Notes: generated by a model not told the origin, from the sequence alone. A stretch of 64,000 nt of DNA from Methylohalobius crimeensis 10Ki (GCF_000421465.1 NZ_ATXB01000002.1:610690-674689), one strand, 5' to 3'. Shown: positions 39,020 to 48,188, counted from the first letter of the stretch. A program made the numbers and translations.

Positions 39020-40445
39020 CATACGCGCCAACTTAAGCCATAACCGACTGATTTATTAGGCATTGCTCAATCCTTGTTTCCTGCAATGCGCCAATAATTC
39101 GATCACCGGCCCCGGAAGCGTCTGCAATGCCCTTTTCCGTGGTCGCTCCATCATGACTTTCCGGCACGGATCGTAGTTTTGCGTTTGCCAATGCCACGGC
39201 GCCTGAATGGCCGTATCGATCGCTTGTTTGAGCAGTTGCCACAGGCGCCACCCGGTTCCCTGGCGCGGCCGGTCCAGACAGGTCCATTGCCGGCCAAAGC
39301 GTTGGCCGGCCAATTGTTCCAACACCAGGGTATAGAGCAGTTTGCCGTACAAATACACCCGGGCCAGTTCGCTTCCCTGTCGAGCCCGCAGCCGATCCCA
39401 CGCCAACAGGCTTTTCAGGCGCTTGATATACAGTTCCACCTGCCAGCGCAGCCGGTACAATTCGCCGAGGGTTTCGGTAGGGAGCAGTTCCGGCGGCAGA
39501 TGGGTCAGTACCAGCACCCAACCGGCCAGGGACAAGGCCGCTTTCGACGGTGTATAGCCTTTTTTTTGCCTGGCGTCTCAGTCGCTGCCGGGCCTTTTCC
39601 GCCTCGGCCGGGGGCAGGGGCAAGGCATGCAGCGTCATGTCGACGTACGCTTTTCGTTTCGCATCGATCACCCGGACCGGCCGGCGCTGACAGGTCTTTC
39701 GGTTCTGAAGCCAGTCATACACGTCCACCTTGCGCAGGGATTCGTCGTACAGGTTCATGCCATGCGGGTTGTATCGCAAGACCACGCTCACCCCATGCTC
39801 ACCCGCACGGATCAGGCTCAAAGGCTGGTTGTAGCCACGATCCACGACCACCACATCCCCGGATTGAAAAGGGAAATGATCCAGGCTTTCCCCCGTATGA
39901 GCATCGCTGACTTCGACCGTCACCAGCTCCAACTTCACCAGGTCAATGGCCAAATGCAGCCGATAACTGATCCCGGAGGCGCCGGGCACCTGAACCGTGC
40001 TGCCATCCGCGATCAAAAACCGCAAATGTCCCGGGGGCAGGCCAACTTGGCCTGCTTCATGCAGGTGCTGACACATCGCCTTCAGCCACGGACCACAAGC
40101 CTTCAACCGCTTATGGACGGCCGTGTCGGTGATCTGTTCTTGCAGCAGCGTCACCCTGCCGGCCGTCCCTCTCAGACTCAGATCCACTCCGCAATACAGC
40201 ATCACCACCTGCAGCAACTGGAGGGGACTGGTGATCTTGCGCCCCCGGACAAAGGCCCGGAATTCATAGGCCATCGCTTCATAGTCTTCAGGCAACGCTT
40301 GCACAAACTGCTCGAATGCGATATCAACACGGTTCGGAAGTGACGACATCTCCGGCTCCTTCAATTTGGTCGTTGAAAAAGCTGAGATCATGCCGTCACT
40401 TCCCCCTAAAAATCAATGCCTTATGCGCTTAAGTTGGCGCGTATG
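39020..40445 (-). mobile_element. IS4-family element, copy 1 (in the peroxidase gene)
   Basis: 1426 bp with 18-bp terminal inverted repeats CATACGCGCCAACTTAAG. The same element, same length after removing a nested insertion, is at 42155-44888 in the opposite orientation. The flanks here (ATAGGG left, GGCCGA right) do not match, so there is no target duplication, unlike copy 2. This suggests loss of DNA next to the element. Confidence 0.92.
39056..40391 (-). CDS. IS4-family transposase with frameshift at A8 run (copy 1)
   Basis: The first frame starts at 40391 ('MISAFSTTKLKEPEMSSLPN'; 'MSSLPN' may be the real start) and carries the first two catalytic Asp ('IADGSTVQVPG', 'VVVDRGYN'). The third catalytic residue, Glu in the IS4 YREK signature ('YRLRWQVELYIKRLK'), lies in another frame that ends at 39056. 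The two meet at a run of eight A's (T's at 39560-39567 on the plus strand). The identical run is in copy 2. Slippage on this run would give one full-length protein of about 440 aa. Either programmed frameshifting or a shared inactivating mutation explains it. Confidence 0.8.
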
Positions 40446-42085
40446 GGCCGAATGCCATCAGCGACGGTAAATAAGCTTGTGGCAATATATGGCGGCTCGA
40501 AATTGATCGCGAATGGCGCTTGGAAATCACAGGCGCGGACCTGACGGACCGCATCATCCTTTACTCCCGTATCGTTACCCGCCAAATATTGAAAATATTG
40601 CTCGCTGAAAGACAAGGGGGTGCCAAAAACATCAACGCCACCCAATCCGATGTCCGCTGCTTCCTTGGCGACGCCGGTAGATGCGAAGCCGGTATCGGAA
40701 AACACCAACATCGCCTTATTGCGCGCAAATACCGGGATGCGATTGACCACATTGGTTGTGGTGCTGATTTTGTTGCCGGGCTCTCCGAATACTTCTGGGC
40801 GGGCCTTTGCTAAAGCTGCATTGGCATTCACCGATGCGGAAGTAAAATTGGGGCCCAAGTGACAATGGGAACATAAGTTGAGCCTGAATTGCGTCAAACC
40901 ACGCAACTCGGATTCGCTGAGATCGACCGGTACATTATTCGCGTCGCGCCGGCTATTATCGAATGGCGACTCATCGGATATCAAAGTGCTTTCATAAAGC
41001 TGGATCGCCAGCCCAAAAAACATGGCAAAGTTTGCTTCTATTTGGCGGTAAGCTTGTCCCTTGAGAGGGCCGCCGAATTCACCGGCTCCTTCGTAGGACC
41101 AAAATTTGCGGTTGAAAGCCTTCTTAATTAACGCCTCATAGGTCGTTTCGAGCCCCGGCAACAGCTTGCCCGGCCGGCTCGGACTCCAACGCCCTAACAC
41201 GCTGTCATTCCAATGAACCTTTTGCCTCGCCAAGGGTCGGCGGTGCAGCAACTTTCTGCCGATATCCGGCAACGATCGCTGACTGCAACTCATTTCGTTG
41301 GTATTCAGAGGCGGCGACGTTGCGAGCGAGGCCAGTGAGGCATTTAACAAATGCAAGCGTTGCTTGCTGACGGTTCCTTCCTTATTCATTACCCATACAC
41401 CGGCATCCGGATCGCGATCCCCCCAAGGACTACTGCCATTGAATATATGATTTGCTCGGCCATCCCAAAAATTGCGATGGTTGAAAACCGAATTGATCAC
41501 GCTTGGTGCGTTCCTCGAGGTGACTCGCCGAGTGCCGTAGGGCCCCACATGGAAAATTTCATCGACCGTGCGTTGGCAATCCTCGATGCCACTGTCATCG
41601 AGGTCCACACCCCTGTACTCCCCGCCAAACGTGCCTGCGGAGCCAATCACCACATCGCTGTCGAGCACAACCGGAGACAATTCTTGCAACGGATCCTGTC
41701 TGCGATGCAGGGGAAAATCGTCAATGCCCAAGGTGCGGTTTGCCGCAAAGCCAGAAAAATCCTGGTCAATCGGTCCGGATTGTCCGGACGGGGCCATTTG
41801 ATTTTTTATGCGCCGATCGGCGCCCGCGTGGAAGTGACAAGAAGCGCAGGCCATTCCGTCGCTGCCGACGTTGGCATCCCAAAACAATGCTTTTCCCAAC
41901 GCGATCGCGGCCGTTTTGTCCACCACAATGGGATCAGGTCCATCCAGCAATCCCGGTACTTCGGGTACCGGCAAATGCTTCAGGCTGATCGGCATCGGTC
42001 CAAGCGGCAATTCATCGGCCGCTATGGCGCTCGACGATGGCGATAGCAACAACCAACACAATAGCCAACGATAAAATAGGGTCAT
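40446..42085 (-). pseudogene. Di-heme cytochrome c peroxidase (CorB/MbnH-like), 5' fragment
   Basis: Signal peptide ('LLCWLLLSPSSSAIA'). Two haem c motifs, 'CASCHFHAG' (residues about 79-83) and 'CSHCHLG', as in MauG/CcpA-family enzymes. Other family features are 'ALGKALFWDANVGSDG', 'TSRNAPSVINSVFNHRNFWDGRANH' in part, and 'LSESELRGLTQF'. It is large for CcpA and fits the copper-linked peroxidases of methanotrophs (SACCP/CorB, MbnH), which modify a Trp in the partner surface protein to bind copper. The frame ends at the IS4 element and the last part lies at 38633-39019. The fragment could still be exported but lacks the C-terminal haem-contact region. Confidence 0.75.
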
Positions 42086-42143
42086 ATGGACTTCGGCGAT
42101 AAGCGCCTAACTTCGGTACAAGACACAACACCCAATCAACTAA

Positions 42144-42154
42144 CCTGGCAGGGA
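42144..42154 (+). repeat. Target site duplication of IS4 copy 2, left
   Basis: CCTGGCAGGGA directly before the element's left end, repeated exactly at 44889-44899. An 11-bp duplication fits IS4-family insertion. Confidence 0.9.
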
Positions 42155-42208
42155 CATACGCGCCAACTTAAGCGCATAAGGCATTGATTTTTAGGGGGAA
42201 GTGACGGC

Positions 42209-42515
42209 ATGATCTCAGCTTTTTCAACGACCAAATTGAAGGAGCCGGAGATGTCGTCACTTCCGAACCGTGTTGATATCGCATTCGAGCAGTTTGTGCA
42301 AGCGTTGCCTGAAGACTATGAAGCGATGGCCTATGAATTCCGGGCCTTTGTCCGGGGGCGCAAGATCACCAGTCCCCTCCAGTTGCTGCAGGTGGTGATG
42401 CTGTATTGCGGAGTGGATCTGAGTCTGAGAGGGACGGCCGGCAGGGTGACGCTGCTGCAAGAACAGATCACCGACACGGCCGTCCATAAGCGGTTGAAGG
42501 CTTGTGGTCCGTGGC
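42209..42515 (+). pseudogene. IS4-family transposase copy 2, 5' part
   Basis: Matches the first 102 codons of the copy 1 transposase up to 'KRLKACGPW', where the nested element enters. The short tail read beyond this point is nested-element sequence. Confidence 0.9.
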
Positions 42516-43813
42516 CTGGCTGCCTGACAAAACTCGCGGAGGGCGCGGAAGGATTGTAGGGTAGATCGTCCGAGATGATGATTGATAAAGGACGAAATTG
42601 CCCATGAACAACCCTTCCACACGGATGTACGTTACGGTAACCCAGGTTTTGAAACAAGCGCCGTGGCGAGATATGCGACATCTTTCGACGGTCGCTTGGA
42701 TGATCGCAGGATTGTTGTTGAGTGGGGGCATCGGTTTGAGCCGGTGGGTGGTGTATGTGGACAGCCGCGCCCGCTATGCCCAAAGCATTGAGCGGCGATT
42801 CCGGCGTTGGTTGAGTAACGGACGGATCGATGTGAATGAGGTGTATGCGGGGCTGTTGAAAGGGTGGTTACCGACGGGCGAGGAACGCCGCGTATACGTG
42901 GCCTTGGATACGACGATGCTATGGAATAGTTTCTGTGTGATTCAAGTGGCGTTGGTGTATCGGGGTCGGGCGATTCCGGTGGCCTGGAAGGTGAAACGGC
43001 AACCCAGTGCCAGCGTGGCCTTTCAGGTCTACCGCTCGGTTCTGGCGCAAAGTGTCTCCCGCCTGAAAGGTTTTGAGGTGATTTTGCTGGCCGATCGTGG
43101 ATTTTGTCATCTGCAGTTGGTGCGCTGGATCAAACGGACACCGGATTGGCACTGCCGGATTCGGATGAAGCGCAATACGCCGGCTTGGCGATGGAGCGGC
43201 GCTGGTTACCGCCCGCTGAAGTGGTGCGTGGATGCCGGCCAGGTGCGTTATTACCACACTGTTTATCTCTGGAAGGTGCATGAAGCGGTGAACGTGGCCG
43301 TGGGTTGGGAAAAAGGCGCCAAGGAACCCTGGCTGATCCTGAGCGATGAATGGACCGATGAAACGACCCTCGCCGATTACGGCAAGCGTTTTGCCATCGA
43401 GGAAGGGTTTCTGGACCATAAATCCAATGGGTTTCAATGGGCGTCTTCCCGGCTTCGGCAAGCCGAGGTCTTGGATCGGCTGTGCTTTGTGATGGCGGTG
43501 GCCACCTGGATCGTGACCTGTCAGGGGACGGCAGTGGTAGCCGAGGGGCAGCGTAGAACCGTCGATCCGCATTGGTGTCGGGGCTTGAGCTATGCCCGTA
43601 TCGGCTGGAACTGGATCCACCATGCCCTGGCTTGCGGGAAGGCGCTTATCGATCGGTTGTGGTTGCCTTCCGCCGACGACCCCGCTCCCGTGCCTACGGC
43701 CTCGGATCGTTCGCGCTGGATGGAGGAATTACCTTGGCAATATACCTTTTGTATCCCTGACTCCACTACATGACTGATTTTGCATGGAAAAATGAGTTTT
43801 GTCAGGCAGTCAG
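42516..43813 (+). mobile_element. Nested IS4-superfamily element (1298 bp)
   Basis: Terminal inverted repeats CTGGCTGCCTGACAAAACTC (left) and CTGACTGCCTGACAAAACTC (right, inverted) differ at one base. A 10-bp duplication GGTCCGTGGC flanks it (42506-42515 and 43814-43823). It is complete and is the youngest insertion of this cluster, because it lies inside copy 2. Confidence 0.93.
42604..43773 (+). CDS. IS4-family DDE transposase of the nested element
   Basis: A protein of 389 aa from the ATG at 42604; a TTG at 42598 is closer to AAAGGA. First Asp in 'VYVALDTTMLW', second in 'VILLADRGFCH', and a YREK signature 'YGKRFAIEEGFLDHK' for the third catalytic residue. The order and spacing fit IS4-family enzymes. 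One uninterrupted frame, so probably active. Confidence 0.9.
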   Translation: MNNPSTRMYVTVTQVLKQAPWRDMRHLSTVAWMIAGLLLSGGIGLSRWVVYVDSRARYAQSIERRFRRWLSNGRIDVNEVYAGLLKGWLPTGEERRVYVALDTTMLWNSFCVIQVALVYRGRAIPVAWKVKRQPSASVAFQVYRSVLAQSVSRLKGFEVILLADRGFCHLQLVRWIKRTPDWHCRIRMKRNTPAWRWSGAGYRPLKWCVDAGQVRYYHTVYLWKVHEAVNVAVGWEKGAKEPWLILSDEWTDETTLADYGKRFAIEEGFLDHKSNGFQWASSRLRQAEVLDRLCFVMAVATWIVTCQGTAVVAEGQRRTVDPHWCRGLSYARIGWNWIHHALACGKALIDRLWLPSADDPAPVPTASDRSRWMEELPWQYTFCIPDSTT

Positions 43814-43823
43814 GGTCCGTGGC

Positions 43824-44852
43824 TGAAGGCGATGTGTCAGCACCTGCATGAAGCAGGCCAAGTTGGCCTGCCCCCGGGACATTTGCGGTTTTTGATCGCG
43901 GATGGCAGCACGGTTCAGGTGCCCGGCGCCTCCGGGATCAGTTATCGGCTGCATTTGGCCATTGACCTGGTGAAGTTGGAGCTGGTGACGGTCGAAGTCA
44001 GCGATGCTCATACGGGGGAAAGCCTGGATCATTTCCCTTTTCAATCCGGGGATGTGGTGGTCGTGGATCGTGGCTACAACCAGCCTTTGAGCCTGATCCG
44101 TGCGGGTGAGCATGGGGTGAGCGTGGTCTTGCGATACAACCCGCATGGCATGAACCTGTACGACGAATCCCTGCGCAAGGTGGACGTGTATGACTGGCTT
44201 CAGAACCGAAAGACCTGTCAGCGCCGGCCGGTCCGGGTGATCGATGCGAAACGAAAAGCGTACGTCGACATGACGCTGCATGCCTTGCCCCTGCCCCCGG
44301 CCGAGGCGGAAAAGGCCCGGCAGCGACTGAGACGCCAGGCAAAAAAAAGGCTATACACCGTCGAAAGCGGCCTTGTCCCTGGCCGGTTGGGTGCTGGTAC
44401 TGACCCATCTGCCGCCGGAACTGCTCCCTACCGAAACCCTCGGCGAATTGTACCGGCTGCGCTGGCAGGTGGAACTGTATATCAAGCGCCTGAAAAGCCT
44501 GTTGGCGTGGGATCGGCTGCGGGCTCGACAGGGAAGCGAACTGGCCCGGGTGTATTTGTACGGCAAACTGCTCTATACCCTGGTGTTGGAACAATTGGCC
44601 GGCCAACGCTTTGGCCGGCAATGGACCTGTCTGGACCGGCCGCGCCAGGGAACCGGGTGGCGCCTGTGGCAACTGCTCAAACAAGCGATCGATACGGCCA
44701 TTCAGGCGCCGTGGCATTGGCAAACGCAAAACTACGATCCGTGCCGGAAAGTCATGATGGAGCGACCACGGAAAAGGGCATTGCAGACGCTTCCGGGGCC
44801 GGTGATCGAATTATTGGCGCATTGCAGGAAACAAGGATTGAGCAATGCCTAA
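43824..44852 (+). pseudogene. IS4-family transposase copy 2, 3' part
   Basis: Continues at 'LKAMCQHLHEAGQVGLPPGH' and matches copy 1 to the end, including the eight-A run at 44341-44348 and the frame change to the YREK part. Inactive because the gene is split by the nested element. Confidence 0.88.
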
Positions 44853-44888
44853 TAAATCAGTCGGTTATGGCTTAAGTTGGCGCGTATG

Positions 44889-44899
44889 CCTGGCAGGGA
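44889..44899 (+). repeat. Target site duplication of IS4 copy 2, right
   Basis: Exact repeat of CCTGGCAGGGA at 42144-42154. Confidence 0.9.
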
Positions 44900-44984
44900 T
44901 CACTCGACACCCCCATCGATGCGCCCGCTTTCGCCTGAAATAGGCGTATCGATAAAACCCCTAACCAAAATTGATTGTGCAGAA

Positions 44985-45024
44985 GGATATTAGCCGGGCA
45001 TTTGTCCATGTCCGGCTAATATCC
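44985..45024 (-). terminator. Hairpin after the CorA-like gene
   Basis: GGATATTAGCCGG and CCGGCTAATATCC form a 13-bp perfect stem with a 14-base loop, ten bp after the CorA-like stop codon. No strong U-run follows, so it may be a partial terminator or RNA processing site. Confidence 0.6.
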
Positions 45025-45033
45025 TCAGCCTTC

Positions 45034-45976
45034 TTATTGACAGGTTTCCGGCAGCATTTCCGAAACAAGGCCCAAATCCACCGGTTCCGGATCATTGGGA
45101 CCTAAAGAATAAACATGGTTATCGGAGGAAACGCCAAGATAGGTATTGGTTTCAGAATAATAACGGACATAGTATTGAAGCTTGGTCTGAGATACCAAAC
45201 CCTTTGGCTCGGCCCCCGAACTTCTGGGATATAACGTCGGATTTTCTTTTTCTTCCCAGTTCAACAAGCAATCGGCCGGCGATAAGGGAACTCCCGAAAC
45301 TTTGACATCGATGGGGGTATCGATGCCGTCCGTGTCCGTTCCGCCAAGAAATATCGTGTAATAACCGGCTTGCAAATTCAGCAGCGTTAAATTGGCGTAG
45401 TTGGTATTTCCATCCACACCGGAAGAGTGGCTGACACTACCGAAAACACCATTTTCATATTCGTTACTGATGCTTAAATCGTGTGCGCCGGCCGCGACTT
45501 GATAGCCGTAAAAATTCTCGTAATTTTTTCCGGATCCATTGACATATCCCAGCGTTTCAACGATCCCCTGTTCTGTGGTATTTCCTTCCAATGAATCGGA
45601 TACATCGTCATCCGTCGCCCAAATGATGCCCTGCTCCCCCGCCTGCGCGACTTGATTGAAGGCATGGATGGACCCTTCGGTACCATTTTTATTACTTACT
45701 CCCGTACCTTCCCCCGTAAAAGGACCATCGGTTCGATAGACCGTGAACCCTGGCGCATTTCCCGATGCCGACGATAACGAGATAAGCACATCGCTCGGTT
45801 CCTTCACTTCAAAACTAAGCCAAGTGCCCTGCATGCCCCAAGCCAAATTATCCAAAGCCGGATTACCGGTGTAGCTGTTCTTGTTGGAATTTGCGGCGAT
45901 CGCCTGAATCGTGGTTCCCGGTTCGAGAATATTGTCATCGTTGACCCACGTATCTTCCGCATTGACGGAGGCGTTA
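45034..45976 (-). pseudogene. CorA/MopE-like secreted copper protein, main part (5' end displaced by IS630)
   Basis: The frame begins at the IS630 edge and encodes about 313 residues. It starts 'NASVNAEDTWVNDDNILEPG', then 'DNLAWGMQGTWLSFEVKEPS', a beta-rich middle ('NLTLLNLQAGYYTIFLGG') and the C-terminal module ('ADCLLNWEEKENPTLYPRSS' to 'ETCQ') also seen at 35511. Together with the 5' piece at 47047-47105 it forms a full secreted protein. The context (di-heme peroxidase, copper receptor) and the Trp-rich N-terminus suggest the copper-repressible CorA/MopE type of methanotrophs, in which a Trp is converted to kynurenine to bind copper. That identification is from memory of the family and needs a search. 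Confidence 0.6.
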
Positions 45977-47044
45977 AGTGCTTATCAGAAAGTCAGCATG
46001 TATTCCGAGCCAAAACCGGCCCCGATTTCACCGATTGCCTGTTCGAGTTCTTCCGGCGTGAACGTCTTGAACGGGAGCCATTCGTATTTCATCTTACGCC
46101 ATAACATTTCGATGCGGTTCAACTCCGGGCTATAAGGGGGCAGGAAGTAGAAACGCAACCCTTTTTCTTCCAGCAGTTCCCAATATGGCTGCAAGGACTT
46201 GGCGGTATGGATCGAGGCGTTATCCAAAATCACCACCAACGGCTTCTTGACACGCTCCACGAGCGCCATCAGGAAGGCAAAAAAGTACAGTCCGCTGACG
46301 TTCCACCACAGTTTGGTCATAAACAGTCTGCCCGACGACAGTAACGCGCCGATCACGTTCAGACGCTTTGCCCGCTTGGGTGCAACGGCGTGCGTCTCGC
46401 CTTTCGCCGTCCACGCCGAGCGGTTCGGCGGTTGCGGCGCAAAACCCGCCTCGTCCACGTAAGCCAGTTCGATTGCACCCGCCTGGGCCTGGGTCATCAG
46501 TTCGGCGATATCCCGCTGGGCTTGCTCAAAACGTCCTTCATCACGCTTTTTTTTAAACAGTAGCGCGTGCGCTTCCAGACATAGCCCAGGCGCTTCAATT
46601 CGTTGCGCAGCGTCGTCGCGCCGATCTTCACGCCAAATTCCCGCTCCAGCCGCGTCAGTAGGACGCGCGCCGTCAACGGCTCCGCCTCGACCCAGCACCT
46701 CAACTGCACGCGGTGTTCGTCCGTCAGTTTGCTGGGCGCCCCGCTGCGTTGCCGGTCCGGCAAGCTCGCAAAACCTCTTTTCAGCCATTTCCGCCGCCGC
46801 ACCCGCACCGTTTCCGGCTTCACCCCTTGCGTTTCCGCAACCTCCGCCACCGTCCGCCCCTCCGACAAGGCCAAGATCGTTTCCGCTCGGTCACGCTCCC
46901 GCCAATCCACGCCTTTTTTGATAATCGCCCGCAGCGTTTCCCGCTCGCCTTCGCTCAATTCTATCGCTTTCACGCCCATTGTCCGCTTGTCCCTCAGTTC
47001 AAAAAAACGTCATTTTAATGCATGTCAATTTGTTGCGAAGGACT
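45977..47044 (-). mobile_element. IS630-family element in the CorA-like signal peptide
   Basis: 1068 bp between two TA dinucleotides (45975-45976 and 47045-47046), the expected TA target of IS630/Tc1-mariner elements. The ends match as inverted repeats (AGTGCTTATCAGAAAGTCA versus AGTCCTTCGCAACAAATTGA). It contains one transposase in two overlapping frames. Confidence 0.88.
45985..46979 (-). CDS. IS630-family transposase, two frames joined by frameshift
   Basis: The first frame (46979-46497) has helix-turn-helix motifs ('TVAEVAETQGVKPETVRVRR', 'YVWKRTRYCLKK'). The second (to 45985) has the DDE catalytic domain ('AYVDEAGFAPQP', 'VILDNASIHTAK', 'PPYSPELNRIEMLW'). They meet at an eight-A run (T's at 46547-46554, plus strand). 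A -1 shift there makes one protein of about 330 aa. Frameshifted expression is common in IS630 elements, so the gene is probably functional. Confidence 0.85.
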
Positions 47045-47046
47045 TA

Positions 47047-47105
47047 AAGGTTAGCGCCGAGGATATTAAAACGGCCTTAACTGAGAATTTAATCGTCATT
47101 TTCAT
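47047..47105 (-). pseudogene. CorA-like gene, 5' piece: start codon and signal peptide
   Basis: Starts ATG at 47103-47105 (AAGAGCGAG upstream) and reads 'MKMTIKFSVKAVLISSALT'. Joined across the IS630 through one TA it continues 'FNASVNA' then 'EDTWVNDDN', giving a complete signal peptide with a good cleavage site after SVNA. This proves that the two pieces were one gene. Confidence 0.8.
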
Positions 47106-47494
47106 CTCGCTCTTAATAATAATTGATTACGAAATCCGCTCCCACTCAACTCCTATACCTTCCTTCCCAAGTTGCAGGTTATTGACAGATCAGGCACCTC
47201 GAGCCGCTTTCTCTGCACCGTTCCAATCGATGGACCACCGGACCGGGCACATTCGCGGCTTTTTCCGGCGAAAGCGCTCCCTCATGATTCACCGGCAAAT
47301 CTCGAAGTTTTTCCATCGCGACGGATGGTTTCGAGTATCAGTCGATCATGATTGATTGCAAGTACCATACCACTTACAACAACCCCTTGATACGCATAGG
47401 ATTATTGGGAAATGGAGGCGCACCTAAAACATGCAAAGGTGTGTCATATCACACAGCACTATGTGATATGACATAGTTTGGCGATTGGGCGATT
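47106..47494 (-). other. Upstream region of the CorA-like gene
   Basis: 389 bp with no supported gene. It holds the presumed CorA-like promoter (not clearly recognisable) and the palindrome at 47440-47476. Confidence 0.4.
47440..47476. promoter_or_regulatory. Palindrome related to the one at 8277
   Basis: CATATCACACAG (47445-47456), CAC, TATGTGATATG (47460-47470), extended by imperfectly matching bases on both sides. The core equals that at 8284-8311 except for the three central bases and one arm base. Both lie beside copper genes. Likely a regulator site or a small dispersed repeat. Confidence 0.55.
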
Positions 47495-47641
47495 ATGGCT
47501 AGGTTTCACATTCAGACAGTTGCCAACGCCGCAGGAATTCTGTACACAGAACAGATTCTCGGGGGAAGCCCGCTCATTCTGACTATGCCGCTTCCTGCCC
47601 TGAGCGTGCGGTGTGGCAGCAATATTCGGAGATCATGTGTG

Positions 47642-47947
47642 ATGACCAACGATGAACTGATTGCCGACTTCATGCGACTGGTGGAAAGGGACGGCAAAAC
47701 CATTCTCGAAGTAGGCGTGGTCACATGGAACGGCCCCCATGATCCAGACTTCAGTTGGAAGGTTTTCCGCCGGTGGTCCAAATGTCCCACGGCCGAGCGT
47801 CTGGCGGCAGCCCAAATGAAGGCGCTTGAAACGCCGCGGTTTTTCCGTGTCTGTGGATATTGCAGAGAACGAATGAACGCCGGCCACATGCTTGACCAAG
47901 AAATCTGTCAAAGCTGTGCCGAGAAACACCTGGGTATCACCTTTTAA
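47642..47947 (+). CDS. Small zinc-ribbon protein of unknown function
   Basis: A protein of 101 aa from the ATG at 47642 (GGAGAT upstream); the frame is open from 47495. It ends with 'CGYCRERMNAGHMLDQEICQ' and 'SCAEKHLGITF', a C-x2-C...C-x2-C zinc-ribbon pair. The front half ('MTNDELIADFMRLVERDGKT') is helical then beta ('ILEVGVVTWNG'). No family is recognised; similar small zinc-finger proteins are common in phages and mobile DNA. It lies at the border between the copper locus and prophage debris. Confidence 0.5.
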   Translation: MTNDELIADFMRLVERDGKTILEVGVVTWNGPHDPDFSWKVFRRWSKCPTAERLAAAQMKALETPRFFRVCGYCRERMNAGHMLDQEICQSCAEKHLGITF

Positions 47948-48084
47948 CCTCTAAGCCGCCCGCGTTCCCCGGTACCTCGGAAAGCCGGCGCAGCCCCAAA
48001 ACCGAGTACCTTTCCCCTCTCCCCGCCTGGCGGTTCTCAGCACCATCTCCGATCCGCAGCGGGGGGGGGTATTGCGGCATAAGC

Positions 48085-48188
48085 GCCAACTGGGGTAGCC
48101 GTCCACTTCGTCGAACAGCACCAGGCGGACGGTGATCCGGCGAAACCCGCGCGCTGTGCGCCCCGGTGATGTGGACGATCCCGCCCCC
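48085..48188 (-). pseudogene. Phage terminase large subunit (GpA type), middle fragment
   Basis: On the minus strand one frame reads 'GGIVHITGAHSAR' and, after a one-base slip, the next frame reads 'GFRRITVRLVLFDEVDGYP'. This is the Walker B region of lambda GpA-type terminases. The fragment is cut by the IS1634 element on the right and fades on the left. Exactly this segment is missing from the other terminase remnant at 53760-54141. Confidence 0.6.

Larger units (their letters stand above)
42155..44888 (+). mobile_element. IS4-family element, copy 2, split by a nested IS
   Basis: The same ends as copy 1 (CATACGCGCC... and ...GGCGCGTATG), flanked by an exact 11-bp duplication. Removing the nested element (1298 bp plus 10-bp duplication) leaves 1426 bp, the same size as copy 1. 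It sits between the CorA-like gene and the peroxidase gene, cutting the presumed operon. Confidence 0.93.

Noticed and set aside
40446-42154. Composite transposon made of the two inverted IS4 copies
   Set aside because: The 11-bp duplication flanks copy 2 only, so the two copies inserted separately; the region between is a host gene fragment.
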